A DNA stretch of 64,000 bases from PBB1 sp040400875 (GCA_040400875.1 JBBAPK010000006.1:27985-91984), one strand, 5' to 3'. Numbered from the stretch's first letter, positions 1 to 10,613 are shown. The notes: a model not told the origin generated them from the sequence alone. Translations and numbers: made by a program.

Positions 1-744
1 AAGCTGCTGGGCTGTCTGGTGCTGGTGCCGCTGCTGTTCTTTGCGCTGCTGTCGCCACTCAAGGTGATCGGGCTGCACTGGGTGCTGTCGTTCTACCCGT
101 TCGGCTTCGCGCTGCTGGCTTTCGGGCTGCCGGCGCATCGGCTGAAGTTGTGCGCGCTGGGTCTGGCCGCACTCACGGGGCTGCACCTGATAGCAGTCGG
201 CGTGCTGGCGGCCACACCGCTGCAACGCTTCGAGAACACCAAGTACTACGAAGGCATCGTGCGCGCCGCGCGCACCGACGAGATGCTCAAGCAGGTCGAC
301 GCACCCGGCGTGGTGCTGATGGCCAATGCCTTCACGCCGGCATCGACCTACGGCTACGCGTTGCGCCGCTACGTGCCGGTGTTCGGCCCCGGTCGCCACC
401 ACTCGCGGCAAGACGATCAGCTGATCGACTTCAGCGTGTATCAGGGCCAGACGATCCGCATCATCCACACCTCGGAGTTCGACCTCGAGACCTACCGGCC
501 GTATTTCGATTCGATCCAGCTGCTCACCTTCAAGCAAGACGCTCTCACCTTCTACGCGGTCGAGGGCAAGGGTTTCAGGTACGAGGCCTTCAAAGAAGGT
601 GTGCTCGCCGAGATCAACCGCAGCTTCTACCGGATACCGACGTGGCTGCCGATGACGCGCTGCAGGTTCTGCGAGCGCCTTTGCGGTCAGACGCGCTGCC
701 CCAGCACCCCGGGTGCCGCCTCGAGCAGCATCGCGTCGCCGTAG
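1..744 (+). CDS. Membrane glycosyltransferase, C-terminal part (5' truncated)
   Basis: The reading frame is open at base 1, so this is the 3' part of a longer gene. The first ~70 residues hold hydrophobic membrane segments followed by a soluble periplasmic-type tail. This layout fits the C-terminal end of a polytopic ArnT/PMT-like (GT39/GT83) glycosyltransferase, an enzyme that transfers sugars from polyprenyl-phosphate donors to a lipid or protein acceptor outside the inner membrane. No catalytic motif is inside the window, so the substrate cannot be given. The last 19 codons run antisense into the 3' end of queA, and the tail is cysteine- and arginine-rich (CRFCERLCG). The family is inferred from topology and the sequence style of the tail. 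Confidence 0.6.
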   Translation, partial: KLLGCLVLVPLLFFALLSPLKVIGLHWVLSFYPFGFALLAFGLPAHRLKLCALGLAALTGLHLIAVGVLAATPLQRFENTKYYEGIVRAARTDEMLKQVDAPGVVLMANAFTPASTYGYALRRYVPVFGPGRHHSRQDDQLIDFSVYQGQTIRIIHTSEFDLETYRPYFDSIQLLTFKQDALTFYAVEGKGFRYEAFKEGVLAEINRSFYRIPTWLPMTRCRFCERLCGQTRCPSTPGAASSSIASP

Positions 745-1802
745 CTGAAAAAGCGGTAGCGCTGCTCGATGGCATGGCGGTACAAGCTCATCACCTGAGC
801 GTGTCCGGCCAGCGCGCTGACCAGCATCATCAGCGTGCTGCGCGGCAGGTGAAAGTTGGTGACCAGCGCGTCGACCACCCGAAAGCGATAACCCGGCGTG
901 ATGAAGATGTCGGTGTCACCCGTGCCGGCAAGCAACTGTCCCGACGCCGCCGCAGATTCGATCGCGCGCAAGCTGGTGGTGCCCACGGCCACCACGCGGC
1001 CACCGCGTTCGCGGGTGCGCGCCACCGCAGCCACCGCCTCGGCGCCGACCTCGAACCATTCGCTGTGCATGCGGTGCTCGGCCAGGTTCTCGGTGCGCAC
1101 CGGCTGGAAGGTTCCCGCGCCCACGTGCAGCGTGACGCGCGCATGGTCGATGCCGCGCAAGCCCAGTTCGGCCAGCAGCGCCACGTCGAAATGCAGCGCG
1201 GCCGTGGGCGCGGCCACCGCACCCGGTCGCGCGGCAAACACCGTCTGGTAGCGCCGCTCGTCGTCAGCGTCGTCCGCGTGGGTGATGTAGGGCGGCAGCG
1301 GCACGTGGCCGAAGCGCTCGAGCAGCGCGTGCGGCTCCGATGCAAAGCGCAAGTGAAACAGCGAGTCCTCAGGGCCGGCGCGGCTGAGCACTTCGGCTTC
1401 GAAGCTGTCGTCGCCCGCGGCCACAGCCGCCTCGACGCTGCGCGCGAAGCGCACGCGCTGGCCGCGCTTGGGCGACTTGCTCGCGCGCAAATGCATCAGC
1501 ACCTCGTCATTCGGCAGCACCCGCTCGACAAGCGCTTCGACCTGCCCGCCGGTGGCCTTCACGCCGAGCAGCCGCGCCTTGATCACGCGCGTGTCGTTGA
1601 ACACCAGCAGGTCGCCGTGCTGCAGCAGATCGGGCAGATCGCGAAACACGCGATCGACCGGCACGGCGCCGCGGCCGTCGAGCAGCCGCGAGCCGCTGCG
1701 CTCGGCCGCGGGATGCTGCGCGATCAGCTCGGCGGGCAGCTCGAAGTCGAAATCGCTGAGCGTGTGCGCGGTTCGCAGGGCTGAATCGACGGGGAAGTTC
1801 AT
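687..1802 (-). CDS. queA: S-adenosylmethionine:tRNA ribosyltransferase-isomerase
   Basis: QueA, 371 residues, normal for the family. It transfers and isomerises the ribosyl part of SAM onto 7-aminomethyl-7-deazaguanine in tRNA to give epoxyqueuosine. Visible family blocks are FDFELPAELIAQHP near the N-terminus, LLVFNDTRVIKARL, GHVPLPPYI, RYQTVFA, and the C-terminal GTTSLRAIES and TNFHLPRSTLMMLVSA. The chosen ATG begins MNFPVDSALR; the frame stays open further upstream, but that extension is antisense to recG and has no family resemblance. It is divergent from recG with about 36 bp between start codons, so the promoters must overlap. Its 3' end overlaps the upstream glycosyltransferase tail on the opposite strand. 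Confidence 0.95.
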   Translation of the reverse strand: MNFPVDSALRTAHTLSDFDFELPAELIAQHPAAERSGSRLLDGRGAVPVDRVFRDLPDLLQHGDLLVFNDTRVIKARLLGVKATGGQVEALVERVLPNDEVLMHLRASKSPKRGQRVRFARSVEAAVAAGDDSFEAEVLSRAGPEDSLFHLRFASEPHALLERFGHVPLPPYITHADDADDERRYQTVFAARPGAVAAPTAALHFDVALLAELGLRGIDHARVTLHVGAGTFQPVRTENLAEHRMHSEWFEVGAEAVAAVARTRERGGRVVAVGTTSLRAIESAAASGQLLAGTGDTDIFITPGYRFRVVDALVTNFHLPRSTLMMLVSALAGHAQVMSLYRHAIEQRYRFFSYGDAMLLEAAPGVLGQRV

Positions 1803-1838
1803 GGGCAAGACGTGGGTGGCAGCGGTCAGAATGTACCG

Positions 1839-4007
1839 ATGCCCAGCCGCATGTCGCCCCCCACCGAGCGCGCAGCCACCCCTGTGGCGAAGGCCAAGGC
1901 GCCGTCGGGCCCACAACGTGCGATGGAAAAGCTCGGCTTGCGCCGCGACATTGACCTCGCGCTGCACCTGCCGCTGCGCTACGAAGACGAAACCCGGCTC
2001 ACGCCGATCGCCGCCACGCGCGATGGGCAGGCCGCGCAGGTCGAAGGCGTGGTGCAGCGCTGCGAGGTGCAACTGCGCTCGCGCCGCCAGCTGCTGGTCA
2101 CGCTCGCCGACGATGCCGGCGACACGCTGCTGCTGCGCTTTTTGCACTTTTACCCATCGCACCAGAAGACGCTGGCCGAAGGGCAACGCGTGCGTGTGCG
2201 CGGCGACGTTCGAGGCGGATTTTTCGGCCGCGAGATGGTGCACCCGGTATTCAAGGCGGTCGATGCCGCGGCACCCCTGGCCACTGCGCTGACCCCGGTC
2301 TACCCGACGAGCGCGGCCTTGCCGCAGGCCTATTTGCGCCGCGCGGTGAGCTCGGCGCTGCAGCGCGCAGATCTGTCGGAAACCGTGCCTGCGGCGCTGC
2401 TGCCATCCGGCCTGGCCACGCTGCGCGAAGCGCTGCATCTGCTGCACCAGCCACCGGCTCAGCTGCCCCTGTCCACGCTCGAAGACCCGCAGCACCCGGC
2501 GTGGCAGCGGCTGAAGTTCGAAGAGCTGCTCGCGCAACAGCTGTCGCGCCTGCAGGCCAAGCGCGAGCGCGACCAGCAGCGCGCGCCGCGCTTTGCTGTG
2601 ACCGCTGGCGGACTGCACGAGCAGCTGCTGGCCGCGCTGCCCTTTGCGCTGACCGCTGCGCAGCGCCGCGTGGTCGAGGAAATCGCCGCCGACTTGCAGC
2701 GCGCCAGCGTCGACGGCGACGGCGACGCTGGCGCCACGGTGCCGATGCACCGGCTGCTGCAAGGCGACGTCGGTTCGGGCAAGACGGTGGTGGCCGCGCT
2801 GGCCGCAGCCATCGCCATCCACAACGGCTGGCAGTGCGCGCTGATGGCGCCCACCGAGATCCTGGCCGAGCAGCATTTCGCCAAGCTGGTGGGCTGGCTG
2901 GCGCCGCTGGGCATCACCACCGCCTGGCTGAGCGGCAGCCGCAAGGGACGCGTGCGGCGCGAGATGCTCGAACGCATCGCCTCGGGCGAGGCCGGTCTGG
3001 TGGTGGGCACGCACGCGGTGATCCAGGACGACGTGCAGTTCGCGCGGCTCGGGCTGGCCATCGTCGACGAGCAGCACCGCTTCGGCGTGGCGCAGCGCCT
3101 TGCGCTACGTCAGAAACTTGTCATTCAAGATGGGCCCACGCTCGAACCCCATCTCCTCATGATGAGCGCCACCCCGATCCCGCGCACGCTGGCGATGACG
3201 GTCTACGCCGACCTCGACATCAGCACCATCGACGAGCTGCCGCCCGGGCGCACGCCCATCGTCACCAAGCTGTTCGACCACGGCAAGCGCGAGGCGGTGG
3301 TCGCACGCATCCGCGATGCGGTGGCCGAAGGCCGCCAGGCTTACTGGGTGTGCCCGCTGATCGAGGAATCGGCTGACGAGGGCGATGGCGCACCGGCACG
3401 AGGCGGCGCGGCCGACAAGCTCGAGCTGCAAAACGTGATCGACACGCACCAGGCGCTGTCCGAAGCGCTGCCCGGCGTGGGCGTGGCGCTGCTGCATGGG
3501 CGCATGAAGCCGGCCGACAAGGCCGCCGCGATGGCCAAGTTCACCGCCGGCGAGACCTCGGTGCTGGTCAGCACCACGGTGATCGAAGTGGGCGTGGACG
3601 TGCCCAACGCCAGCCTGATGGTGATCGAGCACGCCGAGCGTTTCGGTCTGAGCCAACTGCACCAGCTGCGCGGACGCGTCGGCCGCGGTGTGGCCGCCAG
3701 CGCTTGCGTGCTGCTGTACGCCTCGCCGCTGTCGGACACCGGCAAGGCGCGCCTGAAGGCGATGGCCGAGACCACCGACGGCTTCGAGATCGCGCGGCGC
3801 GACCTCGAGATTCGCGGGCCGGGCGAATTTCTCGGTGCGCGACAGTCGGGCGCGGCGCTGCTGCGCTTTGCCGATCTGAACGACGATCTGCGTCTGTTGC
3901 AGCTGGCGCGCGCAGCCGCGCTGACCATGCTCGAGCGCCATGCGCAAGCCGCCGACAAGCACGTGCTGCGATGGCTGGGCGGGCGCGCCGACTACCTCAA
4001 GGCCTGA
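1839..4007 (+). CDS. recG: ATP-dependent DNA helicase RecG
   Basis: RecG remodels stalled replication forks and Holliday junctions by double-stranded DNA translocation. The protein has an N-terminal wedge/OB region, then a superfamily 2 helicase core: Walker A QGDVGSGKT, motif Ia MAPTEILAEQH, a DEQH box (IVDEQHRFGV), MSATPIPRTL, and the C-terminal motifs VSTTVIEVGVDVPNA and QLRGRVGRG. The length of about 720 residues is usual. Candidate starts are GTG 1812, ATG 1839 and ATG 1851; 1839 was chosen because family similarity begins only near the AMEKLGL block (DNA positions ~1920 onward), so the true start is uncertain by a few codons. oxyR follows 101 bp downstream on the same strand. Confidence 0.95.
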   Translation: MPSRMSPPTERAATPVAKAKAPSGPQRAMEKLGLRRDIDLALHLPLRYEDETRLTPIAATRDGQAAQVEGVVQRCEVQLRSRRQLLVTLADDAGDTLLLRFLHFYPSHQKTLAEGQRVRVRGDVRGGFFGREMVHPVFKAVDAAAPLATALTPVYPTSAALPQAYLRRAVSSALQRADLSETVPAALLPSGLATLREALHLLHQPPAQLPLSTLEDPQHPAWQRLKFEELLAQQLSRLQAKRERDQQRAPRFAVTAGGLHEQLLAALPFALTAAQRRVVEEIAADLQRASVDGDGDAGATVPMHRLLQGDVGSGKTVVAALAAAIAIHNGWQCALMAPTEILAEQHFAKLVGWLAPLGITTAWLSGSRKGRVRREMLERIASGEAGLVVGTHAVIQDDVQFARLGLAIVDEQHRFGVAQRLALRQKLVIQDGPTLEPHLLMMSATPIPRTLAMTVYADLDISTIDELPPGRTPIVTKLFDHGKREAVVARIRDAVAEGRQAYWVCPLIEESADEGDGAPARGGAADKLELQNVIDTHQALSEALPGVGVALLHGRMKPADKAAAMAKFTAGETSVLVSTTVIEVGVDVPNASLMVIEHAERFGLSQLHQLRGRVGRGVAASACVLLYASPLSDTGKARLKAMAETTDGFEIARRDLEIRGPGEFLGARQSGAALLRFADLNDDLRLLQLARAAALTMLERHAQAADKHVLRWLGGRADYLKA

Positions 4008-4108
4008 GGGCAAACCCGGGGCAAAGAGCGCACCATCTGCGTGCGGCTTTCGCTACATTGCGCTCGCGCCACCCCATCGACCCGCCCCTTGACTACACGC
4101 CGCACACC

Positions 4109-5029
4109 ATGACCTTGACCGAGCTGAGATACCTCGTGGCCGTGGCGCGCGAACGCCACTTCGGCAAGGCCGCCGAAGCCTGCTTCGTGTCACAACCCAC
4201 GCTCAGCGTGGCGATCAAAAAGCTCGAAGAAGAGCTCGACGTGAAGCTGTTCGAGCGCGGCTCGAACGAGGTCACGGCCACGCCGCTGGGTCTGGAAATC
4301 GTTCGGCAGGCGCAGGTGGTGCTTGAGCAGGCGGCCGATCTCAAGGAAATCGCCCGGCGCGGCAACGACCCCGTCTCCGGCCCGCTGCGCCTGGGCGTGA
4401 TCTACACCATCGCGCCCTACCTGCTGCCCGATCTGGTGCAGCTGTCCATCGCCCGCGCACCGCAGATGCCGCTGATCCTGCAGGAGAACTTCACCGTCAA
4501 GCTGCTCGAGATGCTGCGCGCGGGCGAGATCGATGTGGCGATGCTGGCCGAGCCGTTTCCGGATGGGGGGCTGGCCACCGCCGCGCTGTACGACGAGCCG
4601 TTCCAGATCGCCGTGCCACGCAAGCACCCGCTGGCGCGCCGCAAGCGCATCAGCGCCGAGGAGCTGAAAAACGAGACCTTGCTGCTGCTGGGCACCGGCC
4701 ACTGCTTTCGCGACCATGTGCTCGAGGTGTGCCCCGAGTACGCGGGCTTTTCGAGCAATGCCGACGGCATCCGCAAGAGCTTCGAGGGCTCGTCGCTCGA
4801 GACCATCAAGTACATGGTGGCCGCGGGCATGGGCGTGACCGTGGTGCCGCAACTCAGCGTGCCCGCCGAGCCCGACCGCCACATCGCCCACGTCCCGTTT
4901 GCCGATCCAGTGCCCACCCGGCGCATCGTGCTGGCCTGGCGGCGCAGCTTCACCCGCTACGAAGCCATCGCCGCGCTGCGCAATGCGATCTATGCCTGCC
5001 CGCTCAAGGGTGTGCAGCGGCTGACGTGA
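4109..5029 (+). CDS. oxyR: Peroxide-sensing LysR-family regulator OxyR
   Basis: A 306-residue LysR-type activator. The N-terminal winged helix-turn-helix lies at residues 1-65 (TELRYLVAVARERHFGKAAE..VSQPTLSVAIKKLE). The effector domain contains GTGHCFRDHVLEVCP, which puts cysteines at positions 199 and 208, the same numbers as the redox-active pair of E. coli OxyR. It should therefore form a disulfide with hydrogen peroxide and activate catalase, peroxiredoxin and related genes. The ATG is the only start that gives a standard LysR N-terminus; the frame is open further upstream but overlaps recG out of frame. The recG-oxyR order is common in Burkholderiales. It is convergent with the Fic gene. 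Confidence 0.96.
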   Translation: MTLTELRYLVAVARERHFGKAAEACFVSQPTLSVAIKKLEEELDVKLFERGSNEVTATPLGLEIVRQAQVVLEQAADLKEIARRGNDPVSGPLRLGVIYTIAPYLLPDLVQLSIARAPQMPLILQENFTVKLLEMLRAGEIDVAMLAEPFPDGGLATAALYDEPFQIAVPRKHPLARRKRISAEELKNETLLLLGTGHCFRDHVLEVCPEYAGFSSNADGIRKSFEGSSLETIKYMVAAGMGVTVVPQLSVPAEPDRHIAHVPFADPVPTRRIVLAWRRSFTRYEAIAALRNAIYACPLKGVQRLT

Positions 5030-5070
5030 GGTCTTGGTGCCACAGCAAGGGCGCTTTGAGCCCCTTGGTT

Positions 5071-6588
5071 CTAGCGACGGGTCAGCAACTCGGCCAACAA
5101 GTCAGCAAAGGGCCGAATGTCTCCGGCCACGCTCGCCGACTCCAGCGCAGCCATGTAGCGCGTGCGCTGGTCCAGCGGAATGACCATCCACGGGTAGCCG
5201 CCTGAGGCGAGCATGGCGTTCATCAGAAAGCGGCCCATCCGTCCGTTGCCGTCGACATACGGATGGATGTTCACAAAGCAGAAGTGGCCGAGCACAACGC
5301 GCACCGCGGCTTCTGGCTCTTCGCGCAGAAGGTCGAAGAAGGCCGGCATCAGTTGCCGGACCGCTTCGCTTCGTGGCGGCACATGCAGTGACTGACGGAT
5401 GAAGACGGGGCCAACTCGATAGCCGGCCAGATCCACAGGCTTCAAAACGCCTGCTGTCACGCTAGGGCCGTACATTTCGCGGTACCAGATGCCGTGATCG
5501 GCCTGCACAGCATCACCGGCGTTCGCGCCCTGAAGAACCCGGCTGACCGTGTCCTTGACCTTCTGGAATGCCTGCCAGTAGCCGCGCGCGGCCAGCGCGT
5601 CCTGATGATCGTGGTCCGCGCCGTGGTCAGGGTTCCAGTGGCCTGAGCGCACGCGCTCGATCAGGTCTGCGCTGACCCTGTAGCCCTCGATGGACAGGGA
5701 GTTGTAGGCGTCGGCGGCATAAGCATCCTCGACCTCATGCACATACGCCGAGACATCGGCGGGCAGGCCTGGCGGCGGCGGGAATCGTTCCAGCACGGCC
5801 AGCCGCATCTGAGCCCATGACATGCGCAGTCGGTTGACGGCAGCAGAGGTCTCCCGCGGCCCGATGGCGACCGGCGGGCGATCGTTGAAGGGATCGGTTT
5901 CGTTCACCGTGTAGCCCGCAGCGCGCATCGTGGCGGTGATCGTTTCTGCGATCTGATCGCGTCCGATGTTGCGCAAGGCTCCGGCCAGCCGCCCGGCGAC
6001 GCTGCTGCGGCCACCTTCGAGCAGCCGACCCAGAACGTCGGAGGCATCGGCAATCATGGCCAGCGCAGCCCGCGTCTCGACCGGTCGCGCGGCAAAGTAT
6101 CCGGGCGCACAGGCGATGAGCGCTGCAGGCAAGCGCATGACGCGCAGCCGGTCGATGACCTGGATGTCCTCGGCGACCGGAACCTCAAGCCGCAGGTCGA
6201 AAATCGAGGTGTCGTGCAGCAGGCCGGTCGGCTTGTTGCCGCCGCGTGTCGCGCGCACGAGAAGCTGGCGCGGCACGTTCCAGTCGCCCGTGTGCAAGGC
6301 AATCGAGTGCTCGGCGCCAAGACACCAGTCTTCGCCGAAGCGCCCGCTCAGGTACGCTGCACAGAAATCCCAGTAAGAGGCGTACCAATCAGCGCTTTCG
6401 CCTGCAGGACCGTCAGGCCGGGCGGGGACGTACCAGCCCTTCATCACCTCACGGATGAAGCCGCGGTTGAGAAGACGCTCACGGTGAACGCGCGTGAGGT
6501 CAGGCGCTCGAATGGCAACCGCCCCGGCGTCCTGAAGGGTTTTCAGGACAGCGAGGGACTGGGCGAGCTTGTCTGCGGGCGTTGCCAT
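5071..6588 (-). CDS. Fic-domain protein with AbiEi-like N-terminal region
   Basis: 505 residues in two parts. Residues about 1-160 resemble an AbiEi-type antitoxin region: a winged helix (LKTLQDAGAVAIRAPDL then LLNRGFIREVMKGWYVP). Residues about 240-505 form a Fic domain with the full catalytic motif HPYVDGNGRMGR (442-453; His442), which normally transfers AMP or another phosphoryl group from a nucleotide to a target protein. An auto-inhibitory motif of the S/TxxxE(G/N) type is present upstream as SLSIEG (Ser297, Glu301), so this looks like a self-inhibited class II Fic. The ATG at 6588 was preferred over TTG at 6612 because the predicted transcript start (~6621) would leave only ~9 nt before TTG. 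The gene sits alone between oxyR and prfC, with an AT-rich upstream region, which suggests acquisition by transfer. Confidence 0.88.
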   Translation of the reverse strand: MATPADKLAQSLAVLKTLQDAGAVAIRAPDLTRVHRERLLNRGFIREVMKGWYVPARPDGPAGESADWYASYWDFCAAYLSGRFGEDWCLGAEHSIALHTGDWNVPRQLLVRATRGGNKPTGLLHDTSIFDLRLEVPVAEDIQVIDRLRVMRLPAALIACAPGYFAARPVETRAALAMIADASDVLGRLLEGGRSSVAGRLAGALRNIGRDQIAETITATMRAAGYTVNETDPFNDRPPVAIGPRETSAAVNRLRMSWAQMRLAVLERFPPPPGLPADVSAYVHEVEDAYAADAYNSLSIEGYRVSADLIERVRSGHWNPDHGADHDHQDALAARGYWQAFQKVKDTVSRVLQGANAGDAVQADHGIWYREMYGPSVTAGVLKPVDLAGYRVGPVFIRQSLHVPPRSEAVRQLMPAFFDLLREEPEAAVRVVLGHFCFVNIHPYVDGNGRMGRFLMNAMLASGGYPWMVIPLDQRTRYMAALESASVAGDIRPFADLLAELLTRR

Positions 6589-6614
6589 CTTCCAAGGGTT
6601 TTTGGCTTGCAATG

Positions 6615-6676
6615 TCTAGGTTTTGTTGTTGTACAAGTTATAGGTTTTTATGTCAAGCCGTTTCTAGGTTATTATG
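6615..6676 (-). promoter_or_regulatory. Fic gene promoter with three 24-bp-spaced operator-like repeats
   Basis: On the minus strand there is TTGACA (6656-6651), a 17-bp spacer and TACAAC (6633-6628), a good sigma-70 promoter pointing at the Fic gene. Three direct repeats read on the plus strand as TCTAGGTTTT (6615), TATAGGTTTT (6639) and TCTAGGTTAT (6663): exactly 24 bp apart, with similarity extending to about 14 bp. They cover or flank the -10 and -35. The tract is far more AT-rich than its surroundings. I infer operator sites, possibly bound by the Fic protein's own N-terminal winged helix. Confidence 0.6.
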
Positions 6677-6745
6677 CCGCGCAGCTCTGAGGCGTGGCCT
6701 TGGGAATGCTCACACGGCTGTCTACACACGGCGGGAAAGTCATTG

Positions 6746-8377
<1,632 letters not shown>

Positions 8378-8396
8378 AGCGCGGCGTCACGCTGGC

Positions 8397-9287
8397 ATGG
8401 CCGAGATGTCGACACCTGCTGCGCCGTCGCGGCTCGCGCTGTGGCTGGACCTGATTCGCTGGAACCGCCCGGCCGGCAGCTACTTGCTGCTGTGGCCGAC
8501 GCTCTCAGCGCTGTGGCTGGCGGCCGGCGGGTTTCCGGGCTGGCACCTGTTGATCGTGTTCACGCTGGGCACGGTGCTCATGCGCAGCGCGGGTTGCTGC
8601 GTCAACGACGTGGCCGACCGCGACTTCGACCGCCACGTCAAGCGCACTGCCCAGCGGCCGATCACGCGCGGCGCGGTGAGCGTGCGCGAGGCGCTGGCGC
8701 TGGCCGCGGGTCTGGTGCTGGTGGCCTTCGCGCTGGTGCTCACCACCAACCGCATCACCATCGCCTGGAGCTTCGGTGCGTTGGCGGTGACGGTGTTCTA
8801 TCCGTACACCAAGCGCTTTTTCGCGATGCCGCAGGCGGTGCTGGGCGTGGCCTTCAGCTTTGGCATCCCGATGGCGTTTGCGGCGGTGCGCGGCGAGGTG
8901 CCGGCGCTGGCTTGGGCGCTGCTGGCGGGCAATTTGTTCTGGGTGCTGGCCTACGACACCGAATACGCCATGGTCGACCGCGACGACGACCTGAAGATCG
9001 GCCTGCGCACCTCGGCCATCACGCTGGGGCGCTTCGATGTGGCCGCGGTGATAGCGTTTTATGCCGCCTACCTGATCGTGTGGGCGGCCGTGGGCGCGCG
9101 GCTGGGGCTGGGCGCGGCCTACTTTGCCGGCCTCTTGGTGGCCGCCGGCCTGGCGGCGTGGCACCACACGCTGATCAAGGATCGCTCACGTGAAGGCTGC
9201 TTCAAGGCCTTCAGGCTCAACCACTGGCTGGGGCTGGCGGTGTTTGCGGGCGTGGTGTGCGACGCCGCTTGGAGAGCGCTGGGCTGA
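8397..9287 (+). CDS. ubiA: 4-hydroxybenzoate polyprenyltransferase
   Basis: UbiA is an integral inner-membrane enzyme that attaches the polyprenyl chain to 4-hydroxybenzoate in ubiquinone synthesis. The 296-residue protein has about eight hydrophobic segments and both aspartate-rich Mg2+/diphosphate motifs: NDVADRDFD in the first half and the DTEYAMVDRDDD loop in the second. The early LIRWNRPAGSYLLLWPT block is typical. ATG 8397 (MAEMSTPAAP) and ATG 8406 are both possible. It follows prfC closely and ends in a hairpin shared with the convergent proC. Confidence 0.95.
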   Translation: MAEMSTPAAPSRLALWLDLIRWNRPAGSYLLLWPTLSALWLAAGGFPGWHLLIVFTLGTVLMRSAGCCVNDVADRDFDRHVKRTAQRPITRGAVSVREALALAAGLVLVAFALVLTTNRITIAWSFGALAVTVFYPYTKRFFAMPQAVLGVAFSFGIPMAFAAVRGEVPALAWALLAGNLFWVLAYDTEYAMVDRDDDLKIGLRTSAITLGRFDVAAVIAFYAAYLIVWAAVGARLGLGAAYFAGLLVAAGLAAWHHTLIKDRSREGCFKAFRLNHWLGLAVFAGVVCDAAWRALG

Positions 9288-9315
9288 TCGGGCCGCGCAC
9301 TGGGGCCGATCAGCC
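9282..9315. terminator. Hairpin shared by convergent ubiA and proC
   Basis: GGCTGATCGG (9282-9291) is the exact reverse complement of CCGATCAGCC (9306-9315), a 10-bp stem around a 14-nt GC-rich loop. It contains both the ubiA and proC stop codons. There is no clear U tract on either side, so terminator function is inferred from position and symmetry. Confidence 0.5.
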
Positions 9316-10134
9316 GCCGAACTCGTCGCCCAGCTCGCGGGCGCGCTGCTGAGCAGCCTTGAGCGCCCGCACGAACGACGCTTTCACGCCATCGGCTTCG
9401 AGCGAGCTGATCGCAGCAAAGGTGGTGCCGCCCTTGGAGGTGACGCGCGCGCGCAGCTGCTCGGGCGCATCGGCCGAATCACGCGCCAGCGAGTTGGCGC
9501 CGCCCACGGTGGCAATCGCCAGCTGCCGGGACGCGGCCTCACTCAGGCCCATCTCGATGCCAGCCTTAATCAAGGCCTCGAGCAGATAAAACACATACGC
9601 CGGGCCCGAGCCCGACAGCGCGGTGACCGCATCGAGTTGCGCTTCGGCATCGACCCACAGCAGCTGGCCGGTGGGCACGAGCAGCTGCTCGATCTGGGCG
9701 CGCTCGGCAGCACTCACCGCGGCGCGCGCAAACAGGCCGGTCATGCCCTGGCCGATCAGCGCCGGCGTGTTGGGCATGGCGCGCACCACGCGTTCTGATC
9801 GCACGGCCCGGGCGATGGCATCGCTGCGTATGCCGGCCATCACGCTCAGGTGCAGCGCGCCGCCCACCCACAGCGCGCAGGGCTCGGCGGCGGCTTGAAA
9901 CAACTGCGGCTTGACCGCCCAGACCACGCAGCCGGCCGCAGCCAGCCGGGTATCGACGGCGGGCTGTGCCTGGATGCCAAAGCGCGCGCGCAGCGCCTCG
10001 CGCTGCTCGGCCAGCGGCTCGATCACATGGATGCGGTCGGCCGACCAGCCGCTGCGCAGCAGCCCGCCGATCAGCGCGCCGGCCATGTTGCCGCCGCCAA
10101 TGAAGGCGACTGTCGGCTCAGGCAAAAACGTCAT
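9310..10134 (-). CDS. proC: Pyrroline-5-carboxylate reductase
   Basis: ProC catalyses the last step of proline synthesis, the NAD(P)H-dependent reduction of 1-pyrroline-5-carboxylate. The 274-residue cytosolic protein starts with the Rossmann motif FIGGGNMAGALIGGL and has the conserved VRAMPNTPA, the LSGSGPAYVF catalytic region and a C-terminal TSKGGTT block. The start codon overlaps the stop of the upstream small membrane protein by 4 nt (ATGA), so the two are likely translationally coupled. Confidence 0.95.
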   Translation of the reverse strand: MTFLPEPTVAFIGGGNMAGALIGGLLRSGWSADRIHVIEPLAEQREALRARFGIQAQPAVDTRLAAAGCVVWAVKPQLFQAAAEPCALWVGGALHLSVMAGIRSDAIARAVRSERVVRAMPNTPALIGQGMTGLFARAAVSAAERAQIEQLLVPTGQLLWVDAEAQLDAVTALSGSGPAYVFYLLEALIKAGIEMGLSEAASRQLAIATVGGANSLARDSADAPEQLRARVTSKGGTTFAAISSLEADGVKASFVRALKAAQQRARELGDEFGG

Positions 10135-10547
10135 GGCGCAGGGGCGGCTGGCGCGCTGGGGGGGGTGGACAACACCACGCCCGGGCCGAGGGGGATTTCC
10201 GAGGTTTCGGACACCTCGGTGATGTAGTGGCGCGTTTCACCAAAACAGCTGGTGGGCAGGCCAACCTTTTCCTCGTAGTGCAGGCTCACCCGCTTGCCCA
10301 TGGCCGCTTGCAGCTTGTTGGCCACCGCATCGTCACGCACGGTGAACAAGAACTTCTCGACGCTGCTGCCCGGCAGCGATACCAGGGCCAGTTCGCCCTC
10401 CCAGGTCTTGCACACGAAGCCCTTGTAGGACAGCTTTTGCAGCCAGCCGGCGCGCTCGCCGGTGGAGTAGTTCCAGTTGAGCACCACCGCGAAATAGGCA
10501 GCGATGAGCACGACTACGAAGACGAGGGCGGCGATCAGCTTGGGCAT
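10131..10547 (-). CDS. Conserved hypothetical membrane-anchored protein
   Basis: A 138-residue protein with one N-terminal hydrophobic segment (residues 4-24, LIAALVFVVVLIAAYFAVVL) followed by a periplasmic-type domain (GWLQKLSYKGFVCKTWEGELA) and a Pro/Ala-rich tail. The domain has two cysteines, in FVCKTW and TSCFGE, which could form a disulfide. I recognise the type as a recurrent uncharacterised Burkholderiales protein but not a function. It is coupled to proC by a 4-nt overlap, and yggS lies 66 bp upstream on the same strand, so yggS-orf-proC may form an operon. Confidence 0.75.
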   Translation of the reverse strand: MPKLIAALVFVVVLIAAYFAVVLNWNYSTGERAGWLQKLSYKGFVCKTWEGELALVSLPGSSVEKFLFTVRDDAVANKLQAAMGKRVSLHYEEKVGLPTSCFGETRHYITEVSETSEIPLGPGVVLSTPPSAPAAPAP

Positions 10548-10613
10548 GGTCAGCGGTGGCAGTCAGTGGATTGGGTGCGCGGAATCGTCGCACGGATAAG
10601 TGACGGCGGGCCT

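Noticed and set aside
687..3077. 796-codon minus frame reaching upstream of queA
   Set aside because: Only the last 371 codons resemble QueA; the upstream part is antisense to recG and low-complexity.
5046..5067. CAAGGG/CCCTTG stem between convergent oxyR and fic as a terminator
   Set aside because: Only six base pairs, a 10-nt loop and no U tract; too weak to list.
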